A DNA stretch of 64,000 nucleotides, from the NCBI RefSeq assembly GCF_000829515.1, contig NZ_JXRR01000014.1, positions 496,001 through 560,000 of the forward strand. Direction: 5' to 3'. This document shows, piece by piece, positions 27,444 through 36,726 of this stretch; the first letter of the stretch is position 1; every line of letters begins with the position of its first letter. A program made the translations under genes and the position numbers. The stretch comes from Jeotgalibacillus campisalis (GTDB lineage: Bacteria; Bacillota; Bacilli; Bacillales; Jeotgalibacillaceae). The notes beneath the pieces were generated by a model. That model was not told the origin of the DNA, made no database searches, and saw only the letters and a program-made list of their open reading frames with translations.

Positions 27444-28571
27444 ATGACATCGGACAATCAAAAAAGAGTAGTCATTAAAATCGGAAGCAGTTCTTTAACC
27501 AGTTTGTCAGGGGATATTAGCAGAAGAAAAATAGAACGCATTACAGATCAGGTAGCCGAGTTAAAAGATGAAGGCCATGAAGTTGTCCTGGTCTCATCAG
27601 GAGCAGTAGCTGCGGGATACAGAACGCTTGGTTTTGTGAACCGTCCTGATTCCTTACCGGAGAAACAGGCAGCTGCAGCAGTAGGACAAGGCAGATTAAT
27701 TGAGACTTATTCGGAACTATTTTCTTCCCATGGTTATGCTGCTTCTCAAATATTAATTACTCGCAGTGATTTTTCCGATGAAACAAGATACAATAATGTT
27801 CGGAATACGATAAATGTTCTTCTTGAACGCGGGATTGTTCCAATAGTGAACGAAAATGATACAGTTACGACGGACCGTTTGCGTTTTGGCGATAATGATA
27901 CTTTATCAGCTAAGGTAGCCGGTCTTGTTGCATCCGATCAATTGATCATATTATCTGATATCGACGGTTTATATGATGCTGACCCTAGAAAAACACCTTC
28001 TGCATCCTTATTGAAAGAAGTTTCAGAAATAACTCCGGAAATAGAAGAGATGGCAGGAGAGCCGGGTTCTGCAGTAGGAACCGGCGGTATGAGATCAAAA
28101 ATTGATGCATTTAAAATTTCAATGGCATCTGGAATTCCATCTTTTCTTGGAAAGTCAGGTGTGAAAAACATTTTAGTTGATGCTGTAAACCAAGAAGCAA
28201 AAGGAACGTATTTCAATGTAGCACAGCCTGAACAAAACCTTGACCATTACAGACAATGGATCGCGTTTAATTCGGGTCCTGAAGGTGAGATTTTGATAGA
28301 GGAAGAAGCGAAAGAAGCTATAGTCAATGACAAAGGAAGCCTTCTTCCTAGTCAGATTTATCAAATTAACGGCAACTTTAAAAAAGGGTCCGTTGTCCGT
28401 ATTCTTGACTTAAACAAAAACAAATTAGGCTTGGGAGTTGTTAATTATTCCTCTTTCGACCTTGAATCATTCCAGCTTGAAAAAAATGCAGTAAGCGACA
28501 ATGGTGAAGCTGCTATGCACAGTGATTCATTTGTTTGTGAGTTAGAAGTAGCCATCCCAATTGGGGTGTAA
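27444..28571 (+). CDS. proJ: Glutamate 5-kinase
   Basis: The 375-residue enzyme phosphorylates glutamate in the first step of proline synthesis. The amino-acid kinase domain shows VVIKIGSSSLTS, LVSSGAVAAGYRTLG and IVNENDTVTTDRLRFGDND. From about residue 275 a PUA domain follows (SLLPSQIYQINGNFKKGSVV and RILDLNKNKLGLGVVNYSS). In the osmoadaptive branch this enzyme is thought to be less sensitive to proline feedback; the sequence alone cannot show that. TAGGAGTG precedes the ATG. The gap to proH is 59 bases and to proA 40 bases. Confidence 0.87.
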   Translation: MTSDNQKRVVIKIGSSSLTSLSGDISRRKIERITDQVAELKDEGHEVVLVSSGAVAAGYRTLGFVNRPDSLPEKQAAAAVGQGRLIETYSELFSSHGYAASQILITRSDFSDETRYNNVRNTINVLLERGIVPIVNENDTVTTDRLRFGDNDTLSAKVAGLVASDQLIILSDIDGLYDADPRKTPSASLLKEVSEITPEIEEMAGEPGSAVGTGGMRSKIDAFKISMASGIPSFLGKSGVKNILVDAVNQEAKGTYFNVAQPEQNLDHYRQWIAFNSGPEGEILIEEEAKEAIVNDKGSLLPSQIYQINGNFKKGSVVRILDLNKNKLGLGVVNYSSFDLESFQLEKNAVSDNGEAAMHSDSFVCELEVAIPIGV

Positions 28572-28611
28572 TAATAGCTGAGGTGCATAAAACACGTAAG
28601 GAGTGGATTTG

Positions 28612-29874
28612 ATGACAACAGCAAAAATATCAGTAAACGTTAAAGAACAAGCAATATTAGCTCAAAAAGCCTCTAAAGAACTTGGGATGCTTTCAACTCA
28701 AGATAAAAATGATGCGCTTTATTGGATAGCTAAAGCAATTGATGAACAAGTAGAAGATATTTTAAAAGCCAATGAACAGGATTTAGAGAACGGACGTCAA
28801 AATGATTTTGATGCAGCCTATATGGATCGGCTTTCATTAACAGAAGAGCGGGTTAAAGAATTCGCTGAAGGCTTGCGTCAGGTCGCTCAACTTGAAGATC
28901 CTTCTGGGGAAGTTGTTTCTGAATGGACGCTTGATAACGGGCTTAACGTCCAAACAGTGCGTGTGCCTCTTGGGGTCATAGGCATGATCTATGAAGCCCG
29001 TCCGAATGTAACAGCTGACGCAACCGGTCTTGCGCTAAAATCCGGCAACGCTATTGTATTAAAAGGCGGATCGACAGCGATACATTCAAATAGAGCTATA
29101 GTTAAAGTAATAAAAGAAGCACTGGTTTCAACCAAAATTTCACCAGATGCTGTTCAATTTATTGACAGTACAGATCGCTCTGCTACACAGCAGCTGTTTA
29201 CAATGAAAGAACACATTGATGTATTGATTCCAAGAGGGGGCGGGAAGCTTATTCAGGCGGTTGTCAATAACGCTACTGTCCCTGTTCTTGAAACAGGCGT
29301 TGGAAACTGTCACATTTATTTGGACAAGGATGCAGATGTGGATAAAGCGATATCCATCTTTATTAATGCAAAAACAGATCGTCCTGCGGTTTGCAATGCA
29401 GCTGAGACTTTAATTGTTCATGAAGAATTTATGGAAAGACACCAGGAACAGCTGATTTCAGCACTTAAAAGTTCAAAAATAGGTGTGTACGGCGACGATG
29501 CTGCTGTGAAATTGATTCCAGGAGCGATGCCTGCTAATGAAGAGCATTGGGAAAATGAGTTTTTAAGCCTCGATGTAGCTGTTAAAATTGTTAAAGATGC
29601 AGATGATGCTATTGCTCATATTGACCGGTACGGCACAAAGCACTCTGAGGCCATTGTATCAGAAAACGAGGATACTGCAGCTCGTTTTAAAGGACTTGTC
29701 GATGCAGCAGCTGTTTACCACAATGCCTCCACTCGATTTACGGATGGAAGTGCACTTGGTTTTGGTGCTGAAATTGGGATTTCCACTCAAAAGCTTCATG
29801 CCAGAGGACCAATGGGGCTGCCTGCACTAACCACAATCAAGTATGTGATGAGCGGAAATGGGCAAATACGATAA
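28612..29874 (+). CDS. proA: Gamma-glutamyl phosphate reductase
   Basis: The 420-residue enzyme reduces glutamyl phosphate to glutamate semialdehyde with NADPH, the second step of proline synthesis. Typical blocks are VPLGVIGMIYEARPNVT, ALKSGNAIVLKGGS and the catalytic cysteine in DRPAVCNAAETLIVH. The ATG at 28612 has AAGGAG at 28598-28603; a GTG at 28603 overlaps that site and is rejected. It is the last gene of proHJA, ended by a perfect terminator. Confidence 0.95.
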   Translation: MTTAKISVNVKEQAILAQKASKELGMLSTQDKNDALYWIAKAIDEQVEDILKANEQDLENGRQNDFDAAYMDRLSLTEERVKEFAEGLRQVAQLEDPSGEVVSEWTLDNGLNVQTVRVPLGVIGMIYEARPNVTADATGLALKSGNAIVLKGGSTAIHSNRAIVKVIKEALVSTKISPDAVQFIDSTDRSATQQLFTMKEHIDVLIPRGGGKLIQAVVNNATVPVLETGVGNCHIYLDKDADVDKAISIFINAKTDRPAVCNAAETLIVHEEFMERHQEQLISALKSSKIGVYGDDAAVKLIPGAMPANEEHWENEFLSLDVAVKIVKDADDAIAHIDRYGTKHSEAIVSENEDTAARFKGLVDAAAVYHNASTRFTDGSALGFGAEIGISTQKLHARGPMGLPALTTIKYVMSGNGQIR

Positions 29875-29894
29875 AAGTACGCATGATAGATAGA

Positions 29895-29926
29895 AAAAAG
29901 AGGCAGCGATTAAGCTGCCTCTTTTT
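29895..29926. terminator. Bidirectional terminator after proHJA
   Basis: A perfect 13-bp stem AAAAAGAGGCAGC (29895-29907) with GCTGCCTCTTTTT (29914-29926). It overlaps the stop of the convergent oxidoreductase gene. Confidence 0.93.
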
Positions 29927-31403
29927 AACTTCTCTTTAGCGGTAATTCTGCCTCCTGCGGGTGATCACCTCTGGAAGTGATTTTGTACTTTAGTTCAAAT
30001 ATTTTTCTAGTTATTTTTGGCAGCGGTCCTTCAAACAGTTTTTCTCTCCAATAAATATCTGCAGCCTTTTGAAGTGCGCCGGCTTTTGTAGGATAAGAGT
30101 AAATGATTCGGGATAAACTACCGATTTTATGCTTGTTTTTCATAGCAAAGACTACGATCTGCATCCATTCTCCAGCTTCCTTGCCGGCTGCATGAGCTCC
30201 TAAAATCTTTCCTTTTTTATCGGTCAGAATTTTTACAAACCCTTTAGTTTCATGCGATGTAATGAATCGGTCCACATCATCAAGATGGGCACGATAAGTA
30301 CGATAATTTGTGTTTTCTGACAGCAATTGCTGCTCAGTCTTTCCTACGTGAAACACTTCAGGGGATGTAAAGGTTACCCATGGAGTATGCGCATGACTCA
30401 ACCCGCGCTTCAATCCAAATAACACATTAGGCACGACCGTTTTTGCTTCTTCTCCTGCCGCATGAGTAAAAGGCAGAGTATCGATGACATCTCCAACAGC
30501 AAAAATATGGGGCTGGGAAGAAGTAAAGGATGAATCCACTTCAACAAAGCCATTTTTCGTTGCCACACCTGCATTTTCCAGGTTGAGTGAAGCGAGATTA
30601 GGTTTTCTGCCAGTAGCGACTAACAGTGTATCAACTAATTTTCTTTCTTCTTTTCCGTTGCGATGAGTGAGATGAACGTCAATTTTTCCATCATGATAGA
30701 GGGTTTTTTCTACCTTAGTATTCAAATGAATATCGATTTCTTCTTTTAAAACATTATACATATACTTGGATATATCCTGGTCTTCTTTTGAAAAGATCTG
30801 ATCAGATCCTTCAAAGATATGAACGTTTGATCCTAATTTTGCAAACGCCTGAGCCATTTCTACTCCGACTGTCCCTCCCCCGATCACTCCAAGGCTTTCA
30901 GGCAGCTTATCTAAATCAAATATGCTTTCGTTCGTAACAAATGATATATCTTCCAGCCCTTCAATAGGAGGGATGACAGGTGAGGATCCTGTTGCAATGA
31001 TTACTTTCTCAGCGTAAATAACGTCAGAATGTCCAATTTTAATCTCATTGGGTGATAAAAATGCTGCTCCGCCGAAATAAACGTCCACTCCAAGATCAGT
31101 AAAACGTTCCGTACCATCAATTTCCTGGATGGTTGCCTGAGCAGATTTTACGTGTTCTTTTACAAGTGTAAAATCCAGGTCACCAGAAACATTAAAGCCA
31201 AAATTTTGAGTTTTAATTGTATCGACACGGGCTGCAGCATCTATTAATGATTTAGAGGGCACACACCCATAATGAAGACAGTCGCCTCCAAGTGAATCCT
31301 TTTTTTCAACTAACGCTGTTTTTGCTCCCATACTTGCAGCGCCTGCAGCAGCCGTCATGCCTGCTGAGCCTCCTCCTATAACTACAACCTGATATCTTTC
31401 CAT
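29925..31403 (-). CDS. FAD/NAD(P)-disulfide oxidoreductase (mercuric reductase-like)
   Basis: The 492-residue flavoprotein has the FAD site VVVIGGGSAGMTAAAGAA, a redox cysteine pair Cys42-Cys47 in GGDCLHYGCVPSK, the NAD(P) site GVIGGGTVGVEMAQAFAKLG and ATGRKP with IFAVGDV. The C-terminus has SYPTKAGALQKAADIYW instead of the His-Pro-Thr...Glu of lipoamide dehydrogenase, and no C-terminal Cys-Cys of true MerA. It resembles the RclA/YkgC-like group whose substrates vary. It is co-transcribed with the DUF1499 gene one base upstream. GAGGAG lies before the ATG. Confidence 0.85.
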   Translation of the reverse strand: MERYQVVVIGGGSAGMTAAAGAASMGAKTALVEKKDSLGGDCLHYGCVPSKSLIDAAARVDTIKTQNFGFNVSGDLDFTLVKEHVKSAQATIQEIDGTERFTDLGVDVYFGGAAFLSPNEIKIGHSDVIYAEKVIIATGSSPVIPPIEGLEDISFVTNESIFDLDKLPESLGVIGGGTVGVEMAQAFAKLGSNVHIFEGSDQIFSKEDQDISKYMYNVLKEEIDIHLNTKVEKTLYHDGKIDVHLTHRNGKEERKLVDTLLVATGRKPNLASLNLENAGVATKNGFVEVDSSFTSSQPHIFAVGDVIDTLPFTHAAGEEAKTVVPNVLFGLKRGLSHAHTPWVTFTSPEVFHVGKTEQQLLSENTNYRTYRAHLDDVDRFITSHETKGFVKILTDKKGKILGAHAAGKEAGEWMQIVVFAMKNKHKIGSLSRIIYSYPTKAGALQKAADIYWREKLFEGPLPKITRKIFELKYKITSRGDHPQEAELPLKRS

Positions 31404-31404
31404 A

Positions 31405-31785
31405 TTACTTCTCCTCCCTATACTGATCAGATACTTCCTTCATTCGTTTACGGTTGACGCCAAAGTCATACATTCCTGATCGGGAAGCGGACCGAAAGTG
31501 TACAAGATTCGTTTGGTCATCAAATAAAAATTCCACATCATCTTTAAATTTAAAAATTCTGCTGCTTACAACAGCATGAATATAGTCTGTTTCATCCGTT
31601 TTAATTTCAACCCGCTTCCATGAACTTAAAATTGATTTTATTTTGTCATGACTTTCAGCTATGTTTTCTTTAAAGGGAAGAGGATCCATCTTTTTTTCTG
31701 CCTGATCTGTCTGCGTGGACACATCATTTTTCTTTTGGGACATAGGCAGTAATTTTCCATTTCTAATACGGTTTTTCTTGCTCAT
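31405..31785 (-). CDS. DUF1499-like protein
   Basis: The 126-residue protein has a polar N-terminal third and then HAVVSSRIFKFKDDVEFLFD, VHFRSASRSGMYDFGVNRKR. The RSASRxGxxDfGvNrkR block is the DUF1499 signature. Function unknown. GGAGG precedes the ATG. Its stop lies one base before the oxidoreductase ATG, so both are made together; a redox or stress role is only suggested by this pairing. No signal peptide is seen. Confidence 0.78.
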   Translation of the reverse strand: MSKKNRIRNGKLLPMSQKKNDVSTQTDQAEKKMDPLPFKENIAESHDKIKSILSSWKRVEIKTDETDYIHAVVSSRIFKFKDDVEFLFDDQTNLVHFRSASRSGMYDFGVNRKRMKEVSDQYREEK

Positions 31786-32013
31786 AAACAGCCTCCAGTA
31801 GATATTTTTTAGTGTTTGATGCCATTTTAGTTGCTATTTTTTTTTCGATAAAGATCAAACTTTTTTGTGAAACAAAATTTGAGATTTTTATTTGTTCACG
31901 GTTAATCAAACGACCGCTAAACTATCCTTTACCCCTATATTAGATTTAGTTAAACTACTCAACTCTCTCATGAAAAAAGAAAGACGGTGTTTAAGTTATA
32001 AAATAGTTAATTT

Positions 32014-32337
32014 TCAGGAAATAAAGTATTCAAAATATGTTACGATAACCACAATTATAAAAAGGCCTGTATAAGCATAGCAAGCGCGAAGAATTATATG
32101 CGGCTGAATATAGTCTTCTTCTTTATCAAACTGAACGGTCTCCGATTTGTTGGTATAGCCCGACTGGTTTGCTTTAGCCCAATTACTTGGAGCGGTAATC
32201 ATTCTTACGCCTACGATCGATGCGATTCCTATTAAAACAGAAACATCAATAAAAGCGGTCTTCAGTAAAAACGAGACAGCACCATTTAGCCCAATCAGTA
32301 TAAAAATGGATCCTAAAAAATTACCTGCTTTCGTCAA
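32014..32337 (-). CDS. Small membrane protein, function unknown
   Basis: The 107-residue protein has hydrophobic stretches at about residues 8-25, 30-47 and 85-105, with a charged middle (NKSETVQFDKEEDY). It is not recognised. The start is a TTG at 32337 with AAAGGTG seven bases upstream. It is divergent from the C39-like peptidase gene. The short gap (91 bases) must hold both promoters. Confidence 0.6.
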   Translation of the reverse strand: MTKAGNFLGSIFILIGLNGAVSFLLKTAFIDVSVLIGIASIVGVRMITAPSNWAKANQSGYTNKSETVQFDKEEDYIQPHIILRACYAYTGLFIIVVIVTYFEYFIS

Positions 32338-32428
32338 AAAAACACACCTTTCTATGATTCATGCCTTTATTTTCCCATAACCGCCTTATGGGTGCTATTA
32401 AATTTTAATTGAGAAGGAAGGTTGTTAG

Positions 32429-32953
32429 ATGAAAATGAAAAGAATTATTCAAAATGTAGCGGGGTTTTCACAATATGATGTTCCTTTATCTCATAGAGGG
32501 AAAAATTCAGCATGTGGTCCGACTGCAATTGCCACCATCCTTAATTACCATTACCCTCACTCAGAACCAGCAGATCAATGGCAAAAAAAATGGTATGTCA
32601 ATTCTAAAACCGGATGGTTCGGCTTATCTGCCAGAAAGATGTCACGTACATTGAATGAACTAGGTTTTTCAACAAAAGTAAAAAAGAAAATGTTCATTCA
32701 GTCCTATATGCATGAAATTGAACATAATCGGCCGGCAGCAATAAAATTTGACCAATGGACTTCATTCAGATGGTTCTCAAGTGAATACAAATACCGTTAT
32801 CACTGGGTCACAGGTGTAGGGTATGAAGTGACAGATGACGATTTTTTTCTTTTGGCGTTAGACCACGGTAAACAGAAAGATGCTATACGGAGAATTTCTT
32901 TTTCTGTAAATGCCCAAATACTTTCCCTTGTTACTTTTTCACCTGAAAAATAA
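32429..32953 (+). CDS. C39-like peptidase
   Basis: The 174-residue cytoplasmic protein has a papain-like triad: Cys29 in SACGPTAIATIL, His125 in YRYHWVTGVGY and Asp145 in LALDHG. This is the C39-like arrangement, the fold that trims leader peptides in bacteriocin exporters. Here it stands alone with no ABC transporter, signal peptide or bacteriocin precursor nearby, so its substrate is unknown. GGAAGG precedes the ATG. It may represent a housekeeping peptidase family common in Bacillaceae. Confidence 0.75.
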   Translation: MKMKRIIQNVAGFSQYDVPLSHRGKNSACGPTAIATILNYHYPHSEPADQWQKKWYVNSKTGWFGLSARKMSRTLNELGFSTKVKKKMFIQSYMHEIEHNRPAAIKFDQWTSFRWFSSEYKYRYHWVTGVGYEVTDDDFFLLALDHGKQKDAIRRISFSVNAQILSLVTFSPEK

Positions 32954-32983
32954 TACACTACCATATTACGAACCTATTTTTCT

Positions 32984-32997
32984 TGAAAGCGATTTCA
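32984..32997. promoter_or_regulatory. CcpA cre site upstream of hom
   Basis: TGAAAGCGATTTCA fits the cre consensus TGWAANCGNTNWCA at every fixed position. It is centred about 85 bases before the inferred hom start site, a place typical of activating cre sites such as that of the B. subtilis ilv-leu operon. Binding is inferred. Confidence 0.65.
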
Positions 32998-33040
32998 AAA
33001 ATAAAGCCTATCAATATGATAAAAAGTTCAGGGATTTGGG

Positions 33041-33069
33041 TTGTCACAAGATCATCGAATGGCTATAAT
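33041..33069 (+). promoter_or_regulatory. SigA promoter of hom-thrC-thrB
   Basis: TTGTCA (33041-33046), 17 bases, TATAAT (33064-33069): one mismatch from the full SigA consensus. It lies 66 bases before the hom ATG. Confidence 0.85.
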
Positions 33070-33134
33070 TGTCCGTATATTAAAAACAAATGTCCTCTGT
33101 GTAAATACATACATGAGGCGGAAGCAGGTGTCTT

Positions 33135-34436
33135 ATGACAAAAAAAGATCTGACAATTGGCATGCTGGGATTTGGAACTGTTGGCAGCGGGGTTGCGACA
33201 ATGATCCGTGATAATGAAAAAGAACTAACACAAAGACTTGGAGTCAAGGTGAAAATAGGTAAAATTGTTGTCCGGGATATGGAAAAAGAGCGCGGCACAT
33301 ATGTAGATCATGGTGTACTTTGCTCAAATGTAAGTGATGTTATACATGACCCTGATATCGATGTTGTAGTGGAAGTTATGGGTGGAATAGAAGAGGCGAA
33401 ATATGCTATTCAAGAATCTTTAAAAGCAGGCAAGCCCGTTATAACGGCTAATAAGGATTTAATGGCCATTCATGGTCATTCACTCTTGCGTCTAGCTCAT
33501 GAAAACAGCTGTGATTTGTATTATGAAGCAAGTGTAGCAGGAGGAATTCCAATCATAAGAACATTGGAAGACGGCCTGGCATCAGATAGAATTTCAGGAA
33601 TTATGGGCATTGTCAATGGAACAACTAATTACATCCTCACTAAAATGAAAGAAGAAAAATGGAGTTATGAGGAAGCACTAACAAAAGCGCAGGAACTTGG
33701 CTTTGCAGAAAGCGACCCGACTTCAGATGTTGAAGGATTGGATGCTGCGAGAAAAATGGCTATTCTTGCGACACTTGCTTTTTCAATGGAAGTTCATTTG
33801 GAAGATGTATCAGTGGAAGGGATGACAGCAATCAGCACAGAAGATCTCGAACTGGCAGAACAATTTGGGTACAGTGTTAAAATGCTTGGTTTTGCTCAAA
33901 GAGATGAGGATGGAATTGATGTATCAGTGGAGCCGGTTTTTCTTGCATCCTCTCATCCGCTTTCATCAGTCAGAAATGAGTATAATGCGGTGTATATTTA
34001 TGGGGACGCAGTAGGAGAAACTATGTTTTACGGACCTGGAGCAGGTTCTATGCCAACTGCCACTTCAGTTGTATCCGATATTCTTGCTGCATGCCGAAAT
34101 CTATTGCTCGGAGTTGGCGGCAAAAGAAGCCACAACCCAATGAATTCAAGGCATTTAAAAGGGGAAGATCATCAAAGTGCTCAGTTTTTCCACCGTTTGC
34201 TTGTGAAAGATGAGATTGGTGTATTTTCTGAATTAACATCTATTTACAGCAAGCATCACGCAAGTTTAGGTTCAATTATTCAGCGTCCTGGTGAAAAGGA
34301 AGGAGAAGCAGAAGTAATTTTAATCACACATTCCTTATCCAGAAAGAACCAGGGAGAAATCATTAATGAATTGAAAGCATCGTCATCAGTAAAACAAATT
34401 ATCTCTAATTACAGGGTAGAAGGAGGTGTGAAGTAA
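33135..34436 (+). CDS. hom: Homoserine dehydrogenase
   Basis: The 433-residue enzyme reduces aspartate semialdehyde to homoserine, the branch point to threonine and methionine. The NAD(P) motif is [10 protein letters not shown]; the catalytic region shows [12 protein letters not shown] and [21 protein letters not shown]. The last 80 residues form an ACT domain ([20 protein letters not shown]) used for threonine feedback. Length equals that of B. subtilis Hom. Its TAA overlaps the thrC ATG by one base, so hom-thrC-thrB is one operon. Confidence 0.96.
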   Translation: MTKKDLTIGMLGFGTVGSGVATMIRDNEKELTQRLGVKVKIGKIVVRDMEKERGTYVDHGVLCSNVSDVIHDPDIDVVVEVMGGIEEAKYAIQESLKAGKPVITANKDLMAIHGHSLLRLAHENSCDLYYEASVAGGIPIIRTLEDGLASDRISGIMGIVNGTTNYILTKMKEEKWSYEEALTKAQELGFAESDPTSDVEGLDAARKMAILATLAFSMEVHLEDVSVEGMTAISTEDLELAEQFGYSVKMLGFAQRDEDGIDVSVEPVFLASSHPLSSVRNEYNAVYIYGDAVGETMFYGPGAGSMPTATSVVSDILAACRNLLLGVGGKRSHNPMNSRHLKGEDHQSAQFFHRLLVKDEIGVFSELTSIYSKHHASLGSIIQRPGEKEGEAEVILITHSLSRKNQGEIINELKASSSVKQIISNYRVEGGVK

Positions 34437-35494
34437 TGTGGAAAGGGCTGATTAAGGAATATAAAGAGTGGCTTCCGGTTACTTCATCCACCCCTGATGT
34501 AAGTCTTTTAGAAGGCAATACTCCATTGGTTCCGCTGGTTCATTTTTCTAAGGAGTGGAATATTGATTTGCACGTCAAGCTCGAAGGTGCAAATCCAACA
34601 GGTTCCTTTAAAGATCGCGGAATGGTTATGGCTGTGGCAAAAGCAAAAGAGGAAGGAAGCAATGCAATTATTTGCGCTTCTACAGGAAATACATCAGCTT
34701 CTGCAGCAGCATATGGAGCAAGAGCAGGACTACGCACCATTGTAGTCATTCCAGATGGGCGGATCGCGCTTGGAAAACTTGCTCAAGCCAAAATGTACGG
34801 AGCAGATATTGTTTCGATTGAAGGGAATTTTGACGAAGCATTGACCCTTGTAAGAAGAATAAGCGAAGAAGATAATATTACGCTTGTAAATTCTGTCAAT
34901 CCTTTTCGTTTGGAAGGACAGAAGACTGCTGCCTTGGAAGTTCTGCAGCAGCTTGGAAAGGTGCCAGACCTTCTTGCGCTTCCTGTAGGGAATGCGGGCA
35001 ATATTTCAGCTTATTGGAAGGGATTCTCAGAATATCAGGATAAATATGGGGGAGCCAGACCTGTCCTGTTAGGTGTTCAGGCTGAAGGAGCTGCGCCGAT
35101 TGTCATGAATCAAATAGTAGAACAACCAGAAACCATCGCTACGGCCATTCGGATTGGTCATCCTGCGAGCTGGAAATTAGCCTTAAACGCATTAAAAGAA
35201 TCCTCGGGAGATATATTATCTGTTTCTGATGAAGAGATACTAGAAACTTATCACCTGTTAGCCCGGAAAGAAGGAATCTTTGCGGAACCTGCTTCCTGCG
35301 CTTCAATTGCAGGTTTAAAAAAGAGAATTGAAGCAGGGTTGATCCAAGAAGGAAGTACAGTCGTCGCTGTACTGACAGGCAACGGGCTAAAAGACCCTGA
35401 AACGGCAATAAATACATCCAATTTGGAACCAGTGAAAATAAAAGCGAACATTAATGACCTTCGCGCTGAATTAAAAGGGGGAGTCAAAGTATGA
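34436..35494 (+). CDS. thrC: Threonine synthase
   Basis: The 352-residue PLP enzyme turns phosphohomoserine into threonine. The PLP lysine is in [13 protein letters not shown], and the phosphate-binding loop is [21 protein letters not shown] lies in the end of hom, and start and stop codons overlap (TAATG). The gene is the short threonine synthase type usual in Bacillus. Confidence 0.95.
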   Translation: MWKGLIKEYKEWLPVTSSTPDVSLLEGNTPLVPLVHFSKEWNIDLHVKLEGANPTGSFKDRGMVMAVAKAKEEGSNAIICASTGNTSASAAAYGARAGLRTIVVIPDGRIALGKLAQAKMYGADIVSIEGNFDEALTLVRRISEEDNITLVNSVNPFRLEGQKTAALEVLQQLGKVPDLLALPVGNAGNISAYWKGFSEYQDKYGGARPVLLGVQAEGAAPIVMNQIVEQPETIATAIRIGHPASWKLALNALKESSGDILSVSDEEILETYHLLARKEGIFAEPASCASIAGLKKRIEAGLIQEGSTVVAVLTGNGLKDPETAINTSNLEPVKIKANINDLRAELKGGVKV

Positions 35495-36408
35495 CGTTTT
35501 CTCCTTTTCAGGTTCATGTTCCAGCGACCACTGCAAATCTTGGACCAGGGTTTGACTCGATTGGAGCAGCGCTAAACATACACCAGAATACAGTCGTTAC
35601 ACCATCATCAAAGTGGACGATTCAGTACGAAGAGGACAGCCATCGATCGCTGCCTACAGATGAAAGTAATTTAATTTTGTCCACAATCAGAAAAGTTGAG
35701 CAGCATTTTAATGTTAAAGCGCCTGCTGCTTCCCTTTCTGTGGCATCTCAAATTCCTTTATCAAGAGGAATGGGGAGCAGTGCAGCAGCAATTGTGACCG
35801 CGATTGATATAGCAGACTCCCTGCTTTCATTATCGCTGACTGACGCTGAAAAGATTACAATGGCATGTGAAATAGAGGGACACCCTGATAATGTATCTGC
35901 TGCTGTACTTGGAGGGATAACGGTCAGCAGATGGACAAATAAAAAATTAGATAGTATGAAAATCCAAACAAATGAAGTCGACGTTCTGCTTCTCGTTCCT
36001 TCTCATGAATTGACAACCGTTGATGCCCGAAAATCCATTCCCGATTCGATTTCACATTCTTCTGCAGTCCGGTCCAGTGCAGCCGCTAATTTAATGATTG
36101 CGGCATTACTTAATAAGGATTGGAATATGGCAGGAAAGATGATGGAACAAGATGAATATCATGAGCCTTATCGTGTGCAGTGGATCGATTCATTTTATCA
36201 GATCCGGACAGAAGCGGGGAAACTCGGGGCTTATGCTACAACGATTAGCGGAGCAGGTCCTGCGATCACCATCTTTTGCGGAAAAAATGACGTAAACAAC
36301 ATCTCAAGTAAGATGAATAAAGCTTTTCCACATTACTCTTGTGTTTTGACGTCGATTACCTCTACAGGATCCGCCATTTCGCCCGTTTATCTGAAAGAGA
36401 ATGTTTAA
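35491..36408 (+). CDS. thrB: Homoserine kinase
   Basis: The 305-residue GHMP kinase phosphorylates homoserine. Family motifs are [19 protein letters not shown], the ATP loop [14 protein letters not shown] and the C-terminal [14 protein letters not shown]. Its ATG overlaps the thrC stop (ATGA) and AAAAGGGGGA precedes it. It closes the threonine operon; a terminator follows directly. Confidence 0.95.
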   Translation: MTFSPFQVHVPATTANLGPGFDSIGAALNIHQNTVVTPSSKWTIQYEEDSHRSLPTDESNLILSTIRKVEQHFNVKAPAASLSVASQIPLSRGMGSSAAAIVTAIDIADSLLSLSLTDAEKITMACEIEGHPDNVSAAVLGGITVSRWTNKKLDSMKIQTNEVDVLLLVPSHELTTVDARKSIPDSISHSSAVRSSAAANLMIAALLNKDWNMAGKMMEQDEYHEPYRVQWIDSFYQIRTEAGKLGAYATTISGAGPAITIFCGKNDVNNISSKMNKAFPHYSCVLTSITSTGSAISPVYLKENV

Positions 36409-36432
36409 CCACCTATAAACGGGTGGTTTTTT
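36407..36432 (+). terminator. Terminator of hom-thrCB
   Basis: AACCACC (36407-36413) pairs with GGTGGTT (36422-36428), followed by a six-T run. The stem starts at the thrB stop codon. Confidence 0.8.
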
Positions 36433-36494
36433 ATATGGTAAAAGAGGGAAGCGATAACTATTCTTTCATTAACCAGTTTTAGGGAGGTGGACTA

Positions 36495-36638
36495 TGTAAA
36501 GAATTTCGGAGGCGCTATTCAGAAATTTTAAGTTATTCAAGGCAGGAATTTCATTAGCCCATATCTGGTCAATTTCATTACGCTGCTTGGCATGAGTTGA
36601 ATGTTTTAGCCGTTAGACATGACAGGATTTTGCCATAA
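36495..36638 (+). pseudogene. Possible decayed small ORF
   Basis: The 318-base gap between thrB and the dehydrogenase gene holds a good ribosome site (GGGAGGTGG) followed by ATG-TAA. One base over, a 47-codon frame reads CKEFRRRYSEILSYSRQEFH, an amber stop, then GQFHYAAWHELNVLAVRHDR. The pattern suggests a small gene with a lost base at the start codon and one nonsense change. It is not recognised and could be chance. Confidence 0.3.
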
Positions 36639-36726
36639 AAGCGACCTGGATGACCATTTGCTTTAATGGTTATTTATTTATCAATTAAGGAAATAATAAA
36701 TCATTCCATAAAAAGGAGAGGTTAAA

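Noticed and set aside
36640-36726. SigB promoter before the SDR gene
   Set aside because: A GGTTAT...GGAAAT pair exists, but it deviates at several positions from GTTTAA/GGGTAT and is not convincing.
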